This document shows, piece by piece, positions 44,059 through 55,211 of a stretch of DNA of 64,000 nucleotides. Each line of letters begins with the position of its first letter. The first letter of the stretch is position 1. The notes beneath the pieces are model-generated. The model did not search any database and had not been told where the DNA came from. It saw only the letters and a program-made list of their open reading frames with translations. Source of the stretch: Planoprotostelium fungivorum (taxonomy: Eukaryota > Evosea > Variosea > Cavosteliida > Cavosteliaceae); assembly GCA_003024175.1 (NCBI GenBank), contig MDYQ01000005.1, positions 124,001 through 188,000 of the forward strand, in the 5' to 3' direction. Made by a program: the position numbers and the translations under genes.

Positions 44059-46475
44059 TCAATCGGCAAAGTACATCGACGACGGTTGATTCGGTGCGGC
44101 CAAATTACTGAGGAGACTCGCGCTGGCATACATCGACATAGACGGCTGCCCTTGAAAAGGTAGAGAAGACTCGTGCGTAAAGGTAAGAGGATAGCTCGAC
44201 GGTTGATATCCCCCCATAAACGGTGGTGGAGGTCTGTGACCCGGCGAAAAGTTTCCCGCCAAAACTTCACCCTGCTGTATGGGATTGTAACTCGAAGGGT
44301 GGATCGCAAGAGATGCAGCGGGTGTGGTCATGTCTTCCGGCGCTTGAGGATAGAGCTCCATCCTCTTCTTCATCTCTGATGACGGAGGTCTCTCGGTCGT
44401 GTCCGGTAGACACAAGAGGGGCTCGAACATGTCCCCGTAGACGAGATGAGCGATTGGATAGTGTTTGGCAATCTGCCGGAAGATGAGGGCGCTCTGATGA
44501 GGTCAGTTGATTTTCTCGTTGTAGACGGACGAACCTGTTGGACTCTGTCCATGTCGTTCTCGTAGAAGTGGACTTGAGCCACCATGGTGAGAGACAGCAT
44601 GACGATGGGGGAGTAGAAGAAGGCGATGTCGTCCAGCGTCTCTAAGACCTGCAGGGGTCAGGGGTCATCCATCTACAACATTGTAGATACCTCGTTGGCA
44701 CATTTTCGCGATAATTCGTGGAGGCTCATAGAATGTAGGACGCCACCGCAGCAGGCCGTAAGTAAACCTTGTACGTCCTTTCTAATGATAAGACGTCAGG
44801 ATAATGTCGATCTACAACGCGTCACCTCAGTAGATTGTTGATGTTGGCGGGAATGAGAGCTTCTGCGTCTTGCAGGAGCTTCATGTATTCGTTGATGTCT
44901 TTACCAGTGCGAACGTGACACGTGACCTCCGTCCAGACTCGATCTACAATGGACAATATTCGTAAGAAGGCAGAGCACATGCCAAAGAAATCGTTACTCT
45001 GATGAGTTGGATCTATCTCACGTTCAGCGAATTTTGGGGGGAAATGATCGATTTGGCGGGAAATGATAGATTTGGCGGGAAATGATCGATTTGGCGGGAA
45101 ATGTAATTTCGGCGGGAGATTTGAAATTCGTATGAGGCGCTTCACCTTCGAGGCTCTCGATGACCCGGTTGTAGATGGTCAATTGTTCCATCTTACTCGA
45201 TGTGAATTCGGTTGAATGAAGTAGAGCCGAAGCGTGAAGGACTTGCAGTTGTCCTCTCTCTTCTTGACTCAATTGGAGATAGACTTTGTTCTGAGACAGT
45301 CCGTGGATGATCTGCATGGTGATGTGATTGTAACTCGTGGCCCGGTTGATGTTGGCCAGGGCGAAGAAACACCAGCCGATGACGTGATGAGTTGCTGATG
45401 TCGTGTCATCTTTACATGAAGATGATGATGAGTGTTGGATGATGTTGATGTGTTTGATGATGATGTGATGCATGTGTGTCTCGAAGTGATGACGAATAGT
45501 GATGAATGACTTACCTGCGCTCAGAAGTGAAATAGAGAAGGTGATATCGGATAGATGCTTCCTCGCTACACCCATAAAGATGTCACAGTGTTCTCGTCTC
45601 CCGATCATGAGAGAGCCGTGAGCGAGAACGGCTAGACACTGTAGAGCCACTCTTCGATCGGTGAGATCTCTGATCCTGTCGTGATGATTGAGTCGAATGA
45701 TCGAGGCGTAAGAGATCATCTCACTTGACAGTGCCGTTTATGTTGAAGGAGAGGTTATCGTGGATGACGCTGATACTCATGGGTCGGATGCCCGTGAGAG
45801 GTGAGATGTATCCTCCATAGAACTCGAGATATTCAGATGCAGCGACGGCGAGAGACATGGACTCGAAACGACTCGTCGTATCAATCTGTTCAAAGATGGG
45901 AGACACTCGGACCTGTGTGCAGGATGAATGGATGGATTATACGATTCGAGACTCACTTGGTGTCTGGGCTCGGAGGATGTAGAGCCCCCGCTCTCATCCT
46001 TTGGCTTTGCCTTGACACCTGCGAAGAAGAATGAGATCCATTTCCATTCATTGATAATCCACCTGGAACGGGACCTCTCTTCAAACGAGTGGCTTTATAG
46101 TGACAAGGAGAGGTTACATTTTTCGTCTTTCTTGTGTTAGCAATCTGAAAGATGCTCTATCGTATCATTGTTTTTACGAACCTGGCATCTCGTGCAGATT
46201 GGAAAGACCCCATCGCATTTGAGATGTTTCTCTCTGCAATTGTTGCAAGCTTGTGTTACTGTCGTCGTTCGGATGCGCTTTCTCTTCGTGATTCCATCAT
46301 CCAAAAGACCTCCTTCTCTGATCGAACCATTAATCGAGTAGACAGGCATGATGGTCAAAACTCACAATAACGGCGATGCTCTTCCATCGTCCACCTGCAC
46401 AGAGGGAGCCGAAGGTGTCGGTTTAGAAGAACTACTCTCGAGAATCCCTTCTTTCAGTCCTAACGGGTCCTCCAT
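44059..46475 (-). CDS. GAL4-type Zn(II)2Cys6 transcription factor
   Basis: ATG 46475 (MEDPLGLKEG), then after a short intron a basic stretch KRKRIRTTTVTQ leading into ACNNCREKHLKCDGVFPICT with RCQ. After another intron comes TKNVTSPCHYK. That gives six Cys as C-x2-C-x6-C-x6-C-x2-C-x8-C, the binuclear zinc cluster that binds CGG-type DNA sites. The body (about 45900-44500) is helical, as in the fungal middle-homology region (DRRVALQCLAVLAHGSLMIG, MSLAVAASEYLEFYGGYIS). The C-terminus is Pro/Ser/Gln-rich (GHRPPPPFMGGYQPSSYPLT), a likely activation region, ending MYFAD, stop 44059. About nine introns, one holding an array of E2F-like sites (45033-45119). A C-terminal piece is duplicated at 42090. 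Confidence 0.85.
45033..45119. repeat. Intronic 19-bp minisatellite with E2F-type core
   Basis: Period of 19 bases with TTTGGCGGGAAA at 45052, 45071 and 45090, and altered copies at 45033 and 45107. The unit is roughly AATGATCGATTTGGCGGGA. It lies inside an intron of the Zn2Cys6 factor gene, which runs on the minus strand. Confidence 0.85.
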
Positions 46476-46792
46476 CGTCTCTCTTCAGAAGATGATGTCG
46501 TTCCTCGATGATGGGGGTATCTAAGAAACGTCCGATTTAAATTATCTGCCGGCAACACACGCTATCTATGGCATACGCACCACGTTAACAAGTTACATCG
46601 TAAAAACTTTATGGCATCCCTACACCCTCGAACTGCCTCTTTCACCGTCCCCAAAACGGGTGGCCACCGGTGTGGGGGGTTCCTTCTTCTTTTAGAACGT
46701 GGTTCTCTTCACTTTATCATCTCGTCTTACCTGATGACGCGATTTTCTAATCTGTGGAGGAGATGGGCTGGGGGAAGCACTACCGACGGGAG

Positions 46793-48800
46793 TCAAACCG
46801 TTGACGGACCTTCTATACCTGACTTTGTGTCAGCTGATGATCGTGATGCGGTGGAATACCTGTCCTTGAGGGCGTCCTTCTTTTGTTTCAGTTTATCGGA
46901 CTTCTTCTCCTTCGTGTCTTTCGAGAGAGGATGAGTCCATTGGGTCTTCTCCTGCGTAAAGTGAGCCCGAAAACTTTCATCTTCTCATCGCGATGTGTGT
47001 TCGTGTGATGATGATTGACTCACCGTGTTGTGATCGATGTAATACGTTCTTCCAAAATTATCCGTTCGGCTCTCCCAGCCAGGAGGTAAGGCGGAATCTG
47101 ATTCATCTCCCAATGATGTCGGCCTCGGGTTAAACCTACAGTGCAGATCAGCGGTCGAGACGATGAGACGCATCATGCGATCGATTGGATGAGAGGATGA
47201 TCTCGCGTTCACCTCGTCATCTGACACATGGGAAGTGGCACGCCGTCGATGAGAGGTCTACCCTCTACGACACCGGTCTCGAGGTGGGTTCCTCCGACGA
47301 GTTGAGCGTACATTGGAAGACTTCCGAAGGAAAAGACCCCGGAAGCCTGAATGTGGAATGAGATCATGCGATCGATCGGATGATGCGAACATGTGAGATG
47401 ATGATGTTGAGATGTTGAGATGATGATATGATGTGAAGTGAAGATGTGATGATGTGTTGACGGTGTGGTGATGTGTTGACGGTGTGGTGATGTGTTGACG
47501 GTGTGGTGATGTGAAGGTGTGACGATGGAAGGATGACTCACTTGACCGACGACCGCTTGATTTTGAGGGTCACAGAGGGGAATGAGAAAAGAAATGGCCA
47601 CTTGTGACATGGTGAAGTCCTTCAAGAGGGGAAGAATACCCACGGCCAATACTTTACCTCTCCCCGCACGCACCTACTCCGATCAGCGATGAAGACATGA
47701 CTGTGTCGATGATTCGACGATGACAGAAGAAGTTGATGAGGTCTATGTCTTGAACGGAGATGTGATGGATGATGATGTCTGGAGGTGATGATGGTGAGAC
47801 CTGCTGTGCATTATCGATGAGCTTGAAGGTCATCCCCGCATTCAATAGATCCGTCAGACCCGCTTCAAAGTGGTACGTGGGTACCTACAAACAGTCACCA
47901 CGGGCTCGTTCTAGATGGACCCACCTCGTCCCACACCGCCTTCAACGGCTGTTTCGAAACAATCGTTTTTATTCCTTTTTTCGTCTGTTTGGCCAGACTG
48001 TAGATACAAGATGAGAAGGTGTCTATAGGATGATGAAGATGTGAACGTCGGATCGCGATGGGAGAGAAGGTGACGGCTCACTTGACAGACGTCTTGATGA
48101 TGAAGAAGGGTTGAATGGCTCCCAGATCGATTTCACTGGGTGCATTTCTATCGTATTCTAATTGCATGTGATGGCAACGGAAGCTGATGTCCGATATGTG
48201 CTCCATGAAGATGTTACATTTGAATCGGAGATCGTTGCCCTGCATCGTATCAGTTGGTTGAGACGTGATTCCATCTTCTCACCTTCGTGCTGACCAAGAT
48301 GAGATCGTGATGGACTGGCCCCGTGGCCAGCGTATGTAAATCGATCTGTGCCGTACCTTTTTCCTTCAGCATTGATCCTCAATAATCCGTTTGCAGATGC
48401 GGATGATGAAGCCCCACCGAGAACAACTGTGGCGCCGAAAATGGGCCTGTGTTCGAGTTTGATCGTCAATTGCTTTGCGTATAACACATGTTTGTATCTG
48501 GTTTCGTAGAAGAATAAGATGGAGAAATCGAAGTCGAGAGGACTCTGATCTACCAGATTGTCAGATTGGATGCAGTGGGCGTCGATTTCGCCAACGATAT
48601 CACACCCGATGTCGGTTTCTTTGTTGATGTTCGAAAGTGTTTGAAGTAATCGAAATTGAAGCTCAGATAGGCATCTCCGTGGCTGGATGACGCTCAGAAC
48701 ATCCATCGCGTGAAAGTTAAGAGCATCATCGATCGTATCACCTCTTCGTTAATCCGGTGAGGGTAACGTCACTGATGATGACACGGAACTTCTCTAACAT
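46793..48800 (-). CDS. C2-like and WW domain protein
   Basis: ATG 48800 begins [18 protein letters not shown], a first strand typical of C2-type domains. The next exon carries [20 protein letters not shown] then [20 protein letters not shown], and the following ones [20 protein letters not shown] and [20 protein letters not shown], consistent with a C2/NT-C2-like beta-sandwich. A central region (about 48130-47230) is beta-rich and unassigned. A WW domain lies near 47080-46955 ([20 protein letters not shown], then TQWTHPL across an intron), which binds Pro-rich peptides. A Lys-rich tail ends at 46793. C2 plus WW without a visible HECT domain suggests an adaptor. At least eight introns. The second exon is open in two frames, so the N-terminal reading is uncertain. 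Confidence 0.6.
47451..47512. repeat. Intronic 19-bp tandem repeat
   Basis: Three exact units of GATGTGTTGACGGTGTGGT in an intron of the C2/WW gene, followed by a degenerate fourth. Confidence 0.9.
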
Positions 48801-49078
48801 GGATCCTGTCGCTCACCAATGTTCGTCGCGGGTGCTGTTGGGTCAATTAATTCAAGGAAAAAAAACACAACGATCGTATAAATAGACATATCGCACCACA
48901 GGCACAACTCTGAGTAGACAATGAACGAAAGGTGGGAGAGAGCTCCGTGGGTCTATCGCTGTGGTCCCAGTCAATGTGTAAGAATAAATTTCCTCGTATA
49001 ATTTGTGAGTTTATTGTAATTACCGGCACATTTTGTCTCCGAAGACAAACGCACACAAACCAGACACACGTAAACATC

Positions 49079-50537
49079 ATGAGGTGGCATCATCTCACGC
49101 TTTCTATACTGTCCATCGTCGGTATATGCTGTGCTATCGAGTGCCCTTGCGAGGATCAATCACTCTGTGGCGTGTTAGAGGTAGCTGATCGTCCCGAGTT
49201 CTATGTCTTCCTGGTAGACAATCAACAAAACCGCTGGAAAGATTACGATTGGAATACGGTGAGAGACACATAATCATCAAACTCCAAATGACCAGACAAG
49301 GTCACGACCGTAGCTCTATTCGCGAACGACACTCTGTTGTATCCCGAGATCTATTGTCACGCTCACAAGCATAACGTCAGGATCGTCACAGGTGATACAA
49401 ACGTCGTCAGAATGAAAATGACCTGAATTCTAACAGGCGCCGATCACTTCCCCCTCGACAAATTGAACAACGACACTCTCAGAGCTGAATGGGTGGACTC
49501 TCAGATCCAAAAGGTGATGACGTGTACCATGATGATTTCCTCTGAAGGTTCGTGCGAAGGTCGTCGAGAAAGGTTACGACGGTATCAACGTGGACACCGA
49601 AGACGAATTAGCTGCGGAGGTGATCTCCATAATTTCACATTTCTATCATCTAACACCCAAAAGGACGCACAACTCCTCACACTCCTCGTATCCAGCCTCA
49701 GAGACGGTCTGAAAGACATCTCTCCTTATTATCAGGTCCGCCATCCATCATCTCATACATCCATCTCACATACCCAGGTCACCTTCGATGTCGCCTGGTC
49801 TCCCGACTGCATCGACAAGAGATGTTACGACTACGTCGGTCTAGCCGCCGCCACCGATTTTCTCTTCGTCATGTCATACGACATGCGGAGTCAGATCACC
49901 GGCCCCTGCATTGCATCGGCCAACACTCCATCTCGTCTCGCGAGACAGGGAGTCGAGAAGTTCTTAGAGATGGGAATCGATCCGAACCTGTTGGTCCTCG
50001 GTTTACCTTGGTATGGCTACGACTATCCATGCGAAGATGAGACGAACACGACCACGACTGTCTGTAAGATTAAGAAGGTGAGGTGAATTCAAATCGTGTG
50101 GGAGGTGAAGAGAGACAGGTGCCATTTAGAGGTGTCGCATGTTCGGACGCGGCAGGACACGAACGTGATTTCAGTCTGTTGGAGGAGATCAGAGTGAGAT
50201 GAAAAAGATGGAGATGTGATGTTGACACGGATGTAGAGGACATCAACGACTGGTCGCAGATGGGATGCTTCATTAGAAGCTCCTTGGTGGAATTATGTCA
50301 ATGCAGATGATGGAAAGATCCATCAGGTGACGCGGACATGATTGTCTATGATGTCCCTCTCATCTCACCTCGTCACAGGTCTGGTATGATGACCCTCAAT
50401 CTCTGCTGATTAAAGTTAAATGGGCGAAGAGATTGGGAATGAGAGGTGTTGGAATGTGGACTGGCGACTTTGTCTATCCCAAGAGTAAATTGCACAAACC
50501 CATGTGGAACACCATGAACCACTTCTTTACGAAATAA
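49079..50537 (+). CDS. CTBS: Di-N-acetylchitobiase (GH18)
   Basis: Lysosomal glycosidase that removes the reducing-end GlcNAc from chitobiose during glycoprotein breakdown. ATG 49079 opens a signal peptide (MRWHHLTLSILSIVGICC). Human CTBS blocks match in order: CPCEDQSLCGV, RWKDYDWNTVTTVALFAND (across an intron), the GH18 catalytic motif GYDGINVDTEDE with the acid Glu, QVTFDVAWSPDCIDKRCYDY, ATDFLFVMSYDMRSQITGPC, LLVLGLPWYGYDYPCEDE and a C-terminal block with QVWYDDPQSLLIKVKWAKRL and GMRGVGMWTGDFVYP. TAA at 50535-50537. Eight or so short introns. All key residues seen; the gene looks intact. It would suit an amoeba digesting bacteria and fungi. Confidence 0.93.
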
Positions 50538-51262
50538 AATGAAGAGATCCCATCTTCATATCCGTTTCATCTAAAGATCTCACGTCCATCGCGAGCGTAG
50601 GTATCTGTTACATCTACCGATGCATCAAATCACCTCTTCCGTGTGAGGGCGATCAAGTGGTCTTTCAGCCGACAGCCCATCCATCGTGCTCCTCAAAGAT
50701 CTGATGTCTGTCGTTCTTGCATGTGCCCCGAGCCGTCTCAAATCGAGAGGAACAAAGAGGAGCCGGGCCTACTTTGGTACAAAGGCTCGTCTCCGTTGTC
50801 ATCGGGGTACTCTGTTCGTCTCGATTTGGCGGCAGGCGGAAATATTTTGCACCTTCCTCTTTTGTCTCCTTACTCGTGGACGAGAAGCCGGTGGTCTGCT
50901 GTGTTACCCTCTTTCACTGCGTGTGACCTCACATTCGTGTCAGGCTTAGCCCACAGAGAACCACAGAGTGGAGACGGTGCCCATCTAAGGGTACGTCTAC
51001 TCCAAGGTGCAGACGGTGGAGCCATTGGAAGCGATAGAGATAGATATAGCGTCGAAGAGCTGGTGATGAAATAGTCGAATGAACAATGAATCGCGTGAAT
51101 TGCCATCCCAAAAGAACAAAAGAGAGAAATAAAATGAAATAAAATCGACCGTGTCACATCTCGTTCGACTCGAGTCATCGTGGAGAGACTGCTCTTTCGT
51201 CAAGAGGAGAGACAGTGAGATATCATTTCGTGACATTTTCAAGATGTGTATTGAAGGACTTC
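50538..51262. other. Intergenic with one long unexplained open frame
   Basis: Plus-strand frame 50643-51074 is open for about 143 codons but begins with a GTG and has no upstream ATG. It includes CRSCMCPEPSQIERNKEE and GLLWYKGSSPLSSGYSVRLD. No family resemblance; could be chance, an unrecognised exon, or a decayed gene. Confidence 0.3.
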
Positions 51263-51901
51263 TTACAAGACCAAAAGGGCTGACACGGCAGCCACGATGA
51301 GAAAGATGTTGGCCATTACCATTCCACTTCCTCCAGTTAAGACAGCGTAGCATCCGTTGGAGCATACGAGATTGATGTTGTGGGCGTTGGGCTTCGTTCC
51401 TTGGCATGTGATCTGCAAATTGCTGGAGATCGAGAAGCTGTAATCGCTGTACTGCTGGATCGTTGCAGTGGTGAATGTTGTGGTATCTGAAGGGATGATA
51501 TAGTAGGTGTTGGTACCAGTCGGGGTCACAGTGTAAGACTTAGACCATTGACAAGTGCCCGGGTTCGTCACGGTGTATTTCCCGGATAGACTAGCATACT
51601 GACCGTTGGACGTTCCAGATGAAGATGTTCCAGATGAAGATGTTCCAGATGAAGATGCTCCAGATGAAGATGTTCCAGACGCCGATGTCCCAGACGATGA
51701 TGTTCCAGATGAAGAGGTCGTGGATGAAGAGCAGGTCCCGCAAGAAGTTCCATCGTCACAGAGCCCATAGGCTGGGTTCGATGTGAATCGATTGCAGGTG
51801 GAGGTGGAGCAGAAGCAGCAGGCACTGTTGACTTGGCATCGAGAGTAAGCCAGGGCTGAGCCGAAGAGAGAGACGCACAGGAAGAGAAGGAAGGACCTCA
51901 T
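51263..51901 (-). CDS. Ser/Gly/Thr-rich secreted protein, likely GPI-anchored
   Basis: Single exon, 212 residues. ATG 51901 opens a signal peptide (MRSFLLFLCVSLFGSALA). A Cys-rich domain follows (CQVNSACCFCSTSTCNRF, GLCDDGTSCGTC), then about eight SSSGT repeats likely to be O-glycosylated, then a beta-rich domain (KYTVTNPGTCQWSKSYTV, GTNTYYIIPSDTTTFTTATI). The C-terminus GGSGMVMANIFLIVAAVSAL is a small-residue omega region plus hydrophobic tail, as in GPI signals. A longer in-frame ATG at 52024 is rejected because it would bury the signal peptide. Likely a cell-surface or cyst/stalk-coat protein. A decayed copy is at 5551-6215. Confidence 0.75.
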   Translation of the reverse strand: MRSFLLFLCVSLFGSALAYSRCQVNSACCFCSTSTCNRFTSNPAYGLCDDGTSCGTCSSSTTSSSGTSSSGTSASGTSSSGASSSGTSSSGTSSSGTSNGQYASLSGKYTVTNPGTCQWSKSYTVTPTGTNTYYIIPSDTTTFTTATIQQYSDYSFSISSNLQITCQGTKPNAHNINLVCSNGCYAVLTGGSGMVMANIFLIVAAVSALLVL

Positions 51902-52419
51902 GACTGAAGAGCAGGTTTGATCTTTGCTGTTTGAGAAGAAAATGAACAGATCGAGAAGTTCAGCGCTTACGCTGAACCTACTCGGTAGTTCACGTGAAGA
52001 ACGATTGGGTCGGGAGGGTGTCAAACTTACCGCCGCAGTACTGCCGGTGGATTCATTCTGCAGAAAGGACGAAGATATCTTCTAATCAAACGCTGTCTTG
52101 TGCTCCATCAAGACATCCAATCTTTTCTCGTAGAACTGCTTGATGTCTTGCTGCATCATATCGTGAACTCGACCTTCCCACAGACCTCGGGACCATCCCA
52201 AAGAGAAATCTCGTGGTCTACAACGGTACAATCGGTTGTGACTTTGGGAGGGTACATCACCGTGCGGGAGTGATCATTCACGCTCTTGCAGAGGCATCGA
52301 CAGATGATGGACAGAAATACATTCTGTTTGGAGGTCTTACCGACGTCTCTTCAGAAGAAGTATTTGACAGGTGTATGAACATTGGAGGACCGATCGGTTG
52401 ACTCCATCGACAGAGATAA
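51902..52419. other. Promoter region and short kelch-like open frame
   Basis: Up to about 52180 this is upstream sequence of the surface protein, shared in diverged form with 6110-6240. From 52213 a plus-strand frame reads VVYNGTIGCDFGRVHHRAGV then KYILFGGLTDVSSEEVFDRC, with a kelch-like FGG. It ends at 52401 and may be a first exon of the FHA-BRCT gene or an isolated fragment. Confidence 0.35.
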
Positions 52420-55211
52420 GACCAGAAGCGTTAACAAAGGAAGATGAAACGTTGATTGTCTTTAGAAGACTATTTGTGAGTGACCATCCATGAGACATTT
52501 GATTCATAGACGTAGGATAGCGTTCCTGAAAAAATCAAGACGAAAATAAGTCGAGAACACTGCAAGATACAAATGAAAAAGGATGGAAAGGGATCCATCA
52601 CCCACCTATTGATCGATTCCAGCAGTAATGGAACTCGCATATTGAAGAAAGGTGCAGTCGGTGAGTCGAAAGACAACCATCCATCTCTGACACTGAAATC
52701 CAAGTCCCCATCGAGGTGAAGAAAAACAAGATCGAGATCTGTCACGGAGATCAGATCCATCTAGTCTGGTTGCCATGCGGTACTGTGGAGGTGATCTCCA
52801 TCTCAAATGACGCTTCTCATCACGAACAGATCGGCTTCACCTTCGTCGAGAAGATTCGAGCCCTCGTGGCTATCAAATCGAGCCAGACGTCCAACAAGAA
52901 CGTGAACATCTTGAAATCGAAAGTGAGTCTCACCCACTTCATGTGATGGTGTCGATGGAAGAGCTGATCCATTCGTACAGCCCGTCGTCAAATCAGAGAA
53001 GAAACTCGTCACGGTGAAATCAGAAGAGAAACCACCGGTGAAGATCTTCGGGCAGAGAAAGAAGGTGAAGACGGAAGAGCCCACAACGTCCAAAAAGTTG
53101 CACGACGTCGTAGTACCGATGCCCACCCATTCTCCACAATTGACGACTGGAGATGTATGTCCGTCGCACGAGGAGTCTGTCATCAAGGAAGAAATCGAGC
53201 AGGCGATGAGTGAAGCGTTCGATATCTTCTTGGGAGGATCATCACAGAAGGAAGAGGAAGTGAAGGTGAAAGAAGAACCAGTGGATCCAGTCGAAGATGT
53301 ACCGGTCTTCGTCAAGGTGATTGGTGTACGTAACGTACGCACGGTGACGTACGTTAGCCTCCCGTGAAATCGTCCACCCTGCTAGTACCTATTGCAGAAA
53401 ACTCGCGGAAAACTGGTGGAGAAATCAAGAAGAGAAGTATGTCGAGTGAAGAGTCACCTCTGAAGAGACAGAAGACGGAGGAGGATTTCAATGTCTTGTG
53501 CACGAGTCCCATCTACAACGAGCCACACGTCCACGCCAACCCTCTCGACGATAGAGGCAGGAGGATCGGCATTCAACAGCGACCCACGACCCCACCACCT
53601 CTAAAGTCATCGACGAGTAGCCTGAACCAATCGAACACGAGTGAAGACAGGGCACTGAAATCTTCCGACGGACTCAACGCTTCATCCAATCCTCTCACGA
53701 GCAGTCATTCTTCCGAGAAGGTGAGTCGAAATCGTTCACACTCATTCTATATCATACGAAAATCGAAAAATAAAAAAAAATCAATTCAATTGACTCGCGT
53801 AGATGAACAATTGGACTGCAGTTTGCGACGGTAGAATGAGTCGAAACGAGAACATCTATTACGATCTATTGAGAGAAGTACCCCAACAGAAACAAGTGAG
53901 TGCATGTCCATAGCAGTGTGAACAGAGGGCGTGTCATGATGAGAAGATGAGAAACTGAGACGAAACAGAAACCACTCGAAGGCATACGATTCTCTTTCTT
54001 GGGCTACGCAGAAATTCTATCGAGTGAGTGATGATGACATCACGATGATGATGGATGACATCATCGCAGATCATGACAAGATGAAGATGATCGAAACGTG
54101 GGTTGAAATGGGAGCGGAATATGTCAACGAACATCTGACCAGCCACAATGTCGACCTCGTTGTAGTGAGCCACTCTACATTTTCCGTCGAATTTTTATTT
54201 CTCTTCTATGGTCATCATTCACTCTGCCCACTTTTTCAAGTTGAAATTTGGGACTGAATTGAGACAGGTCAATCGAAATTATCTCATGGGTCCAGCCGCG
54301 GTGGAGAGCGCCGATTTCCTCGAGATGATGCTCAACCCTAAAATGATTTTCTTGGAAAATTCAACATACATCTACAGGTGCAGTGTACAGAAGAGGAGGC
54401 TGCCGTTTGGTGATAGCGAGATCTTTCCTTATCGTTCCGGTGAGTTGGAACATCATCAATGACGTCACCGTCACCATGGACAATCACCTCACACATCATC
54501 ACATCACATCACACATCATCACACACATCACATGACATTACATCTCATCAACAAACATCACATAACATCTCATCACATCACACATCACATTCCATCACGT
54601 TCGATCACATGGACTGATGAAGACAGGGGGTACCATCATCATCGATGAGACGATGATCTTCGAAGAAGACCTCCTCCACCGTGTCTTCTCCTTTGTCGAT
54701 CGAGTGAGGAGTGGCTCGTTGTAGTCTGACACTCACCCATTCCAGGAAAAGAAACCGGATTTATTCCGGAACAATTGGACGTGGAAGGTACACATCACGA
54801 GAGAATTCTACGAGATGAACACGAGACATCTGTCCCACTACAACGAGCGGATACGTAAGTCCGCGGAGAAACTGTCGGGGTAAGTACGTACGTAATACGC
54901 GCGTAACGTACGTACAGTTGGATGAACGAGGTCTCCGGTCTCAAAATATCGGACCAATTGGCCCACCGCGGATTATTCGACACGTCTCAGTGTTTATCCG
55001 TGCAGAGGTGAGCGTCTACAACGTTGTAGATGGATGATGACGTCATAGATTGATGGACCAACGGTATTTCTACGCGAAATCCATGAGAAATTTCGTCTTA
55101 CTCACAAAGGACGAGAAGGCAAAGAGGGAAGCGAAGAAGCAGCAGCTGCTGGCTGTGGACATGGATGGCCTCAGAATTTTCTTTGACACACGCTACGCTT
55201 CTGCCTATTGA
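52420..55211 (+). CDS. FHA-BRCT protein (DNA-damage-response type)
   Basis: Exons near 52420-52490 and 52531-52790 encode an FHA domain: ISREHCKIQMKKD, LLIDSSSNGTRILKKG and NKIEICHGDQIHLVWLPCG, with the conserved phosphothreonine-binding SRxH and SSNGT. A long Lys/Glu/Ser-rich linker follows (52980-53730) with basic nuclear-type motifs (FGQRKKVKTEE, SPLKRQKTEEDF). A BRCT-like domain begins at PLEGIRFSFLGYAEILS (about 53980) and runs to MIETWVEMGAEYVNEHLTSH then NVDLVVVSHS. The C-terminal part (GTIIIDETMIFEEDLLHRVF, NWTWKVHITREFYEMNTRHL) is unassigned. Ends YASAY, TGA 55209-55211. The FHA+BRCT pair recalls Nibrin/NBS1 or MDC1, but here they are separated by a long linker. The start codon was not resolved and may lie between 52213 and 52420. 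Confidence 0.7.
54485..54600. repeat. Intronic CATCACATCA repeat
   Basis: Imperfect CATCACA array inside an intron of the FHA-BRCT gene. Confidence 0.75.

Noticed and set aside
51901-52024. Longer N-terminus for the Ser-rich surface protein
   Set aside because: The upstream in-frame ATG would place the clear signal peptide internally; the ATG at 51901 is preferred.
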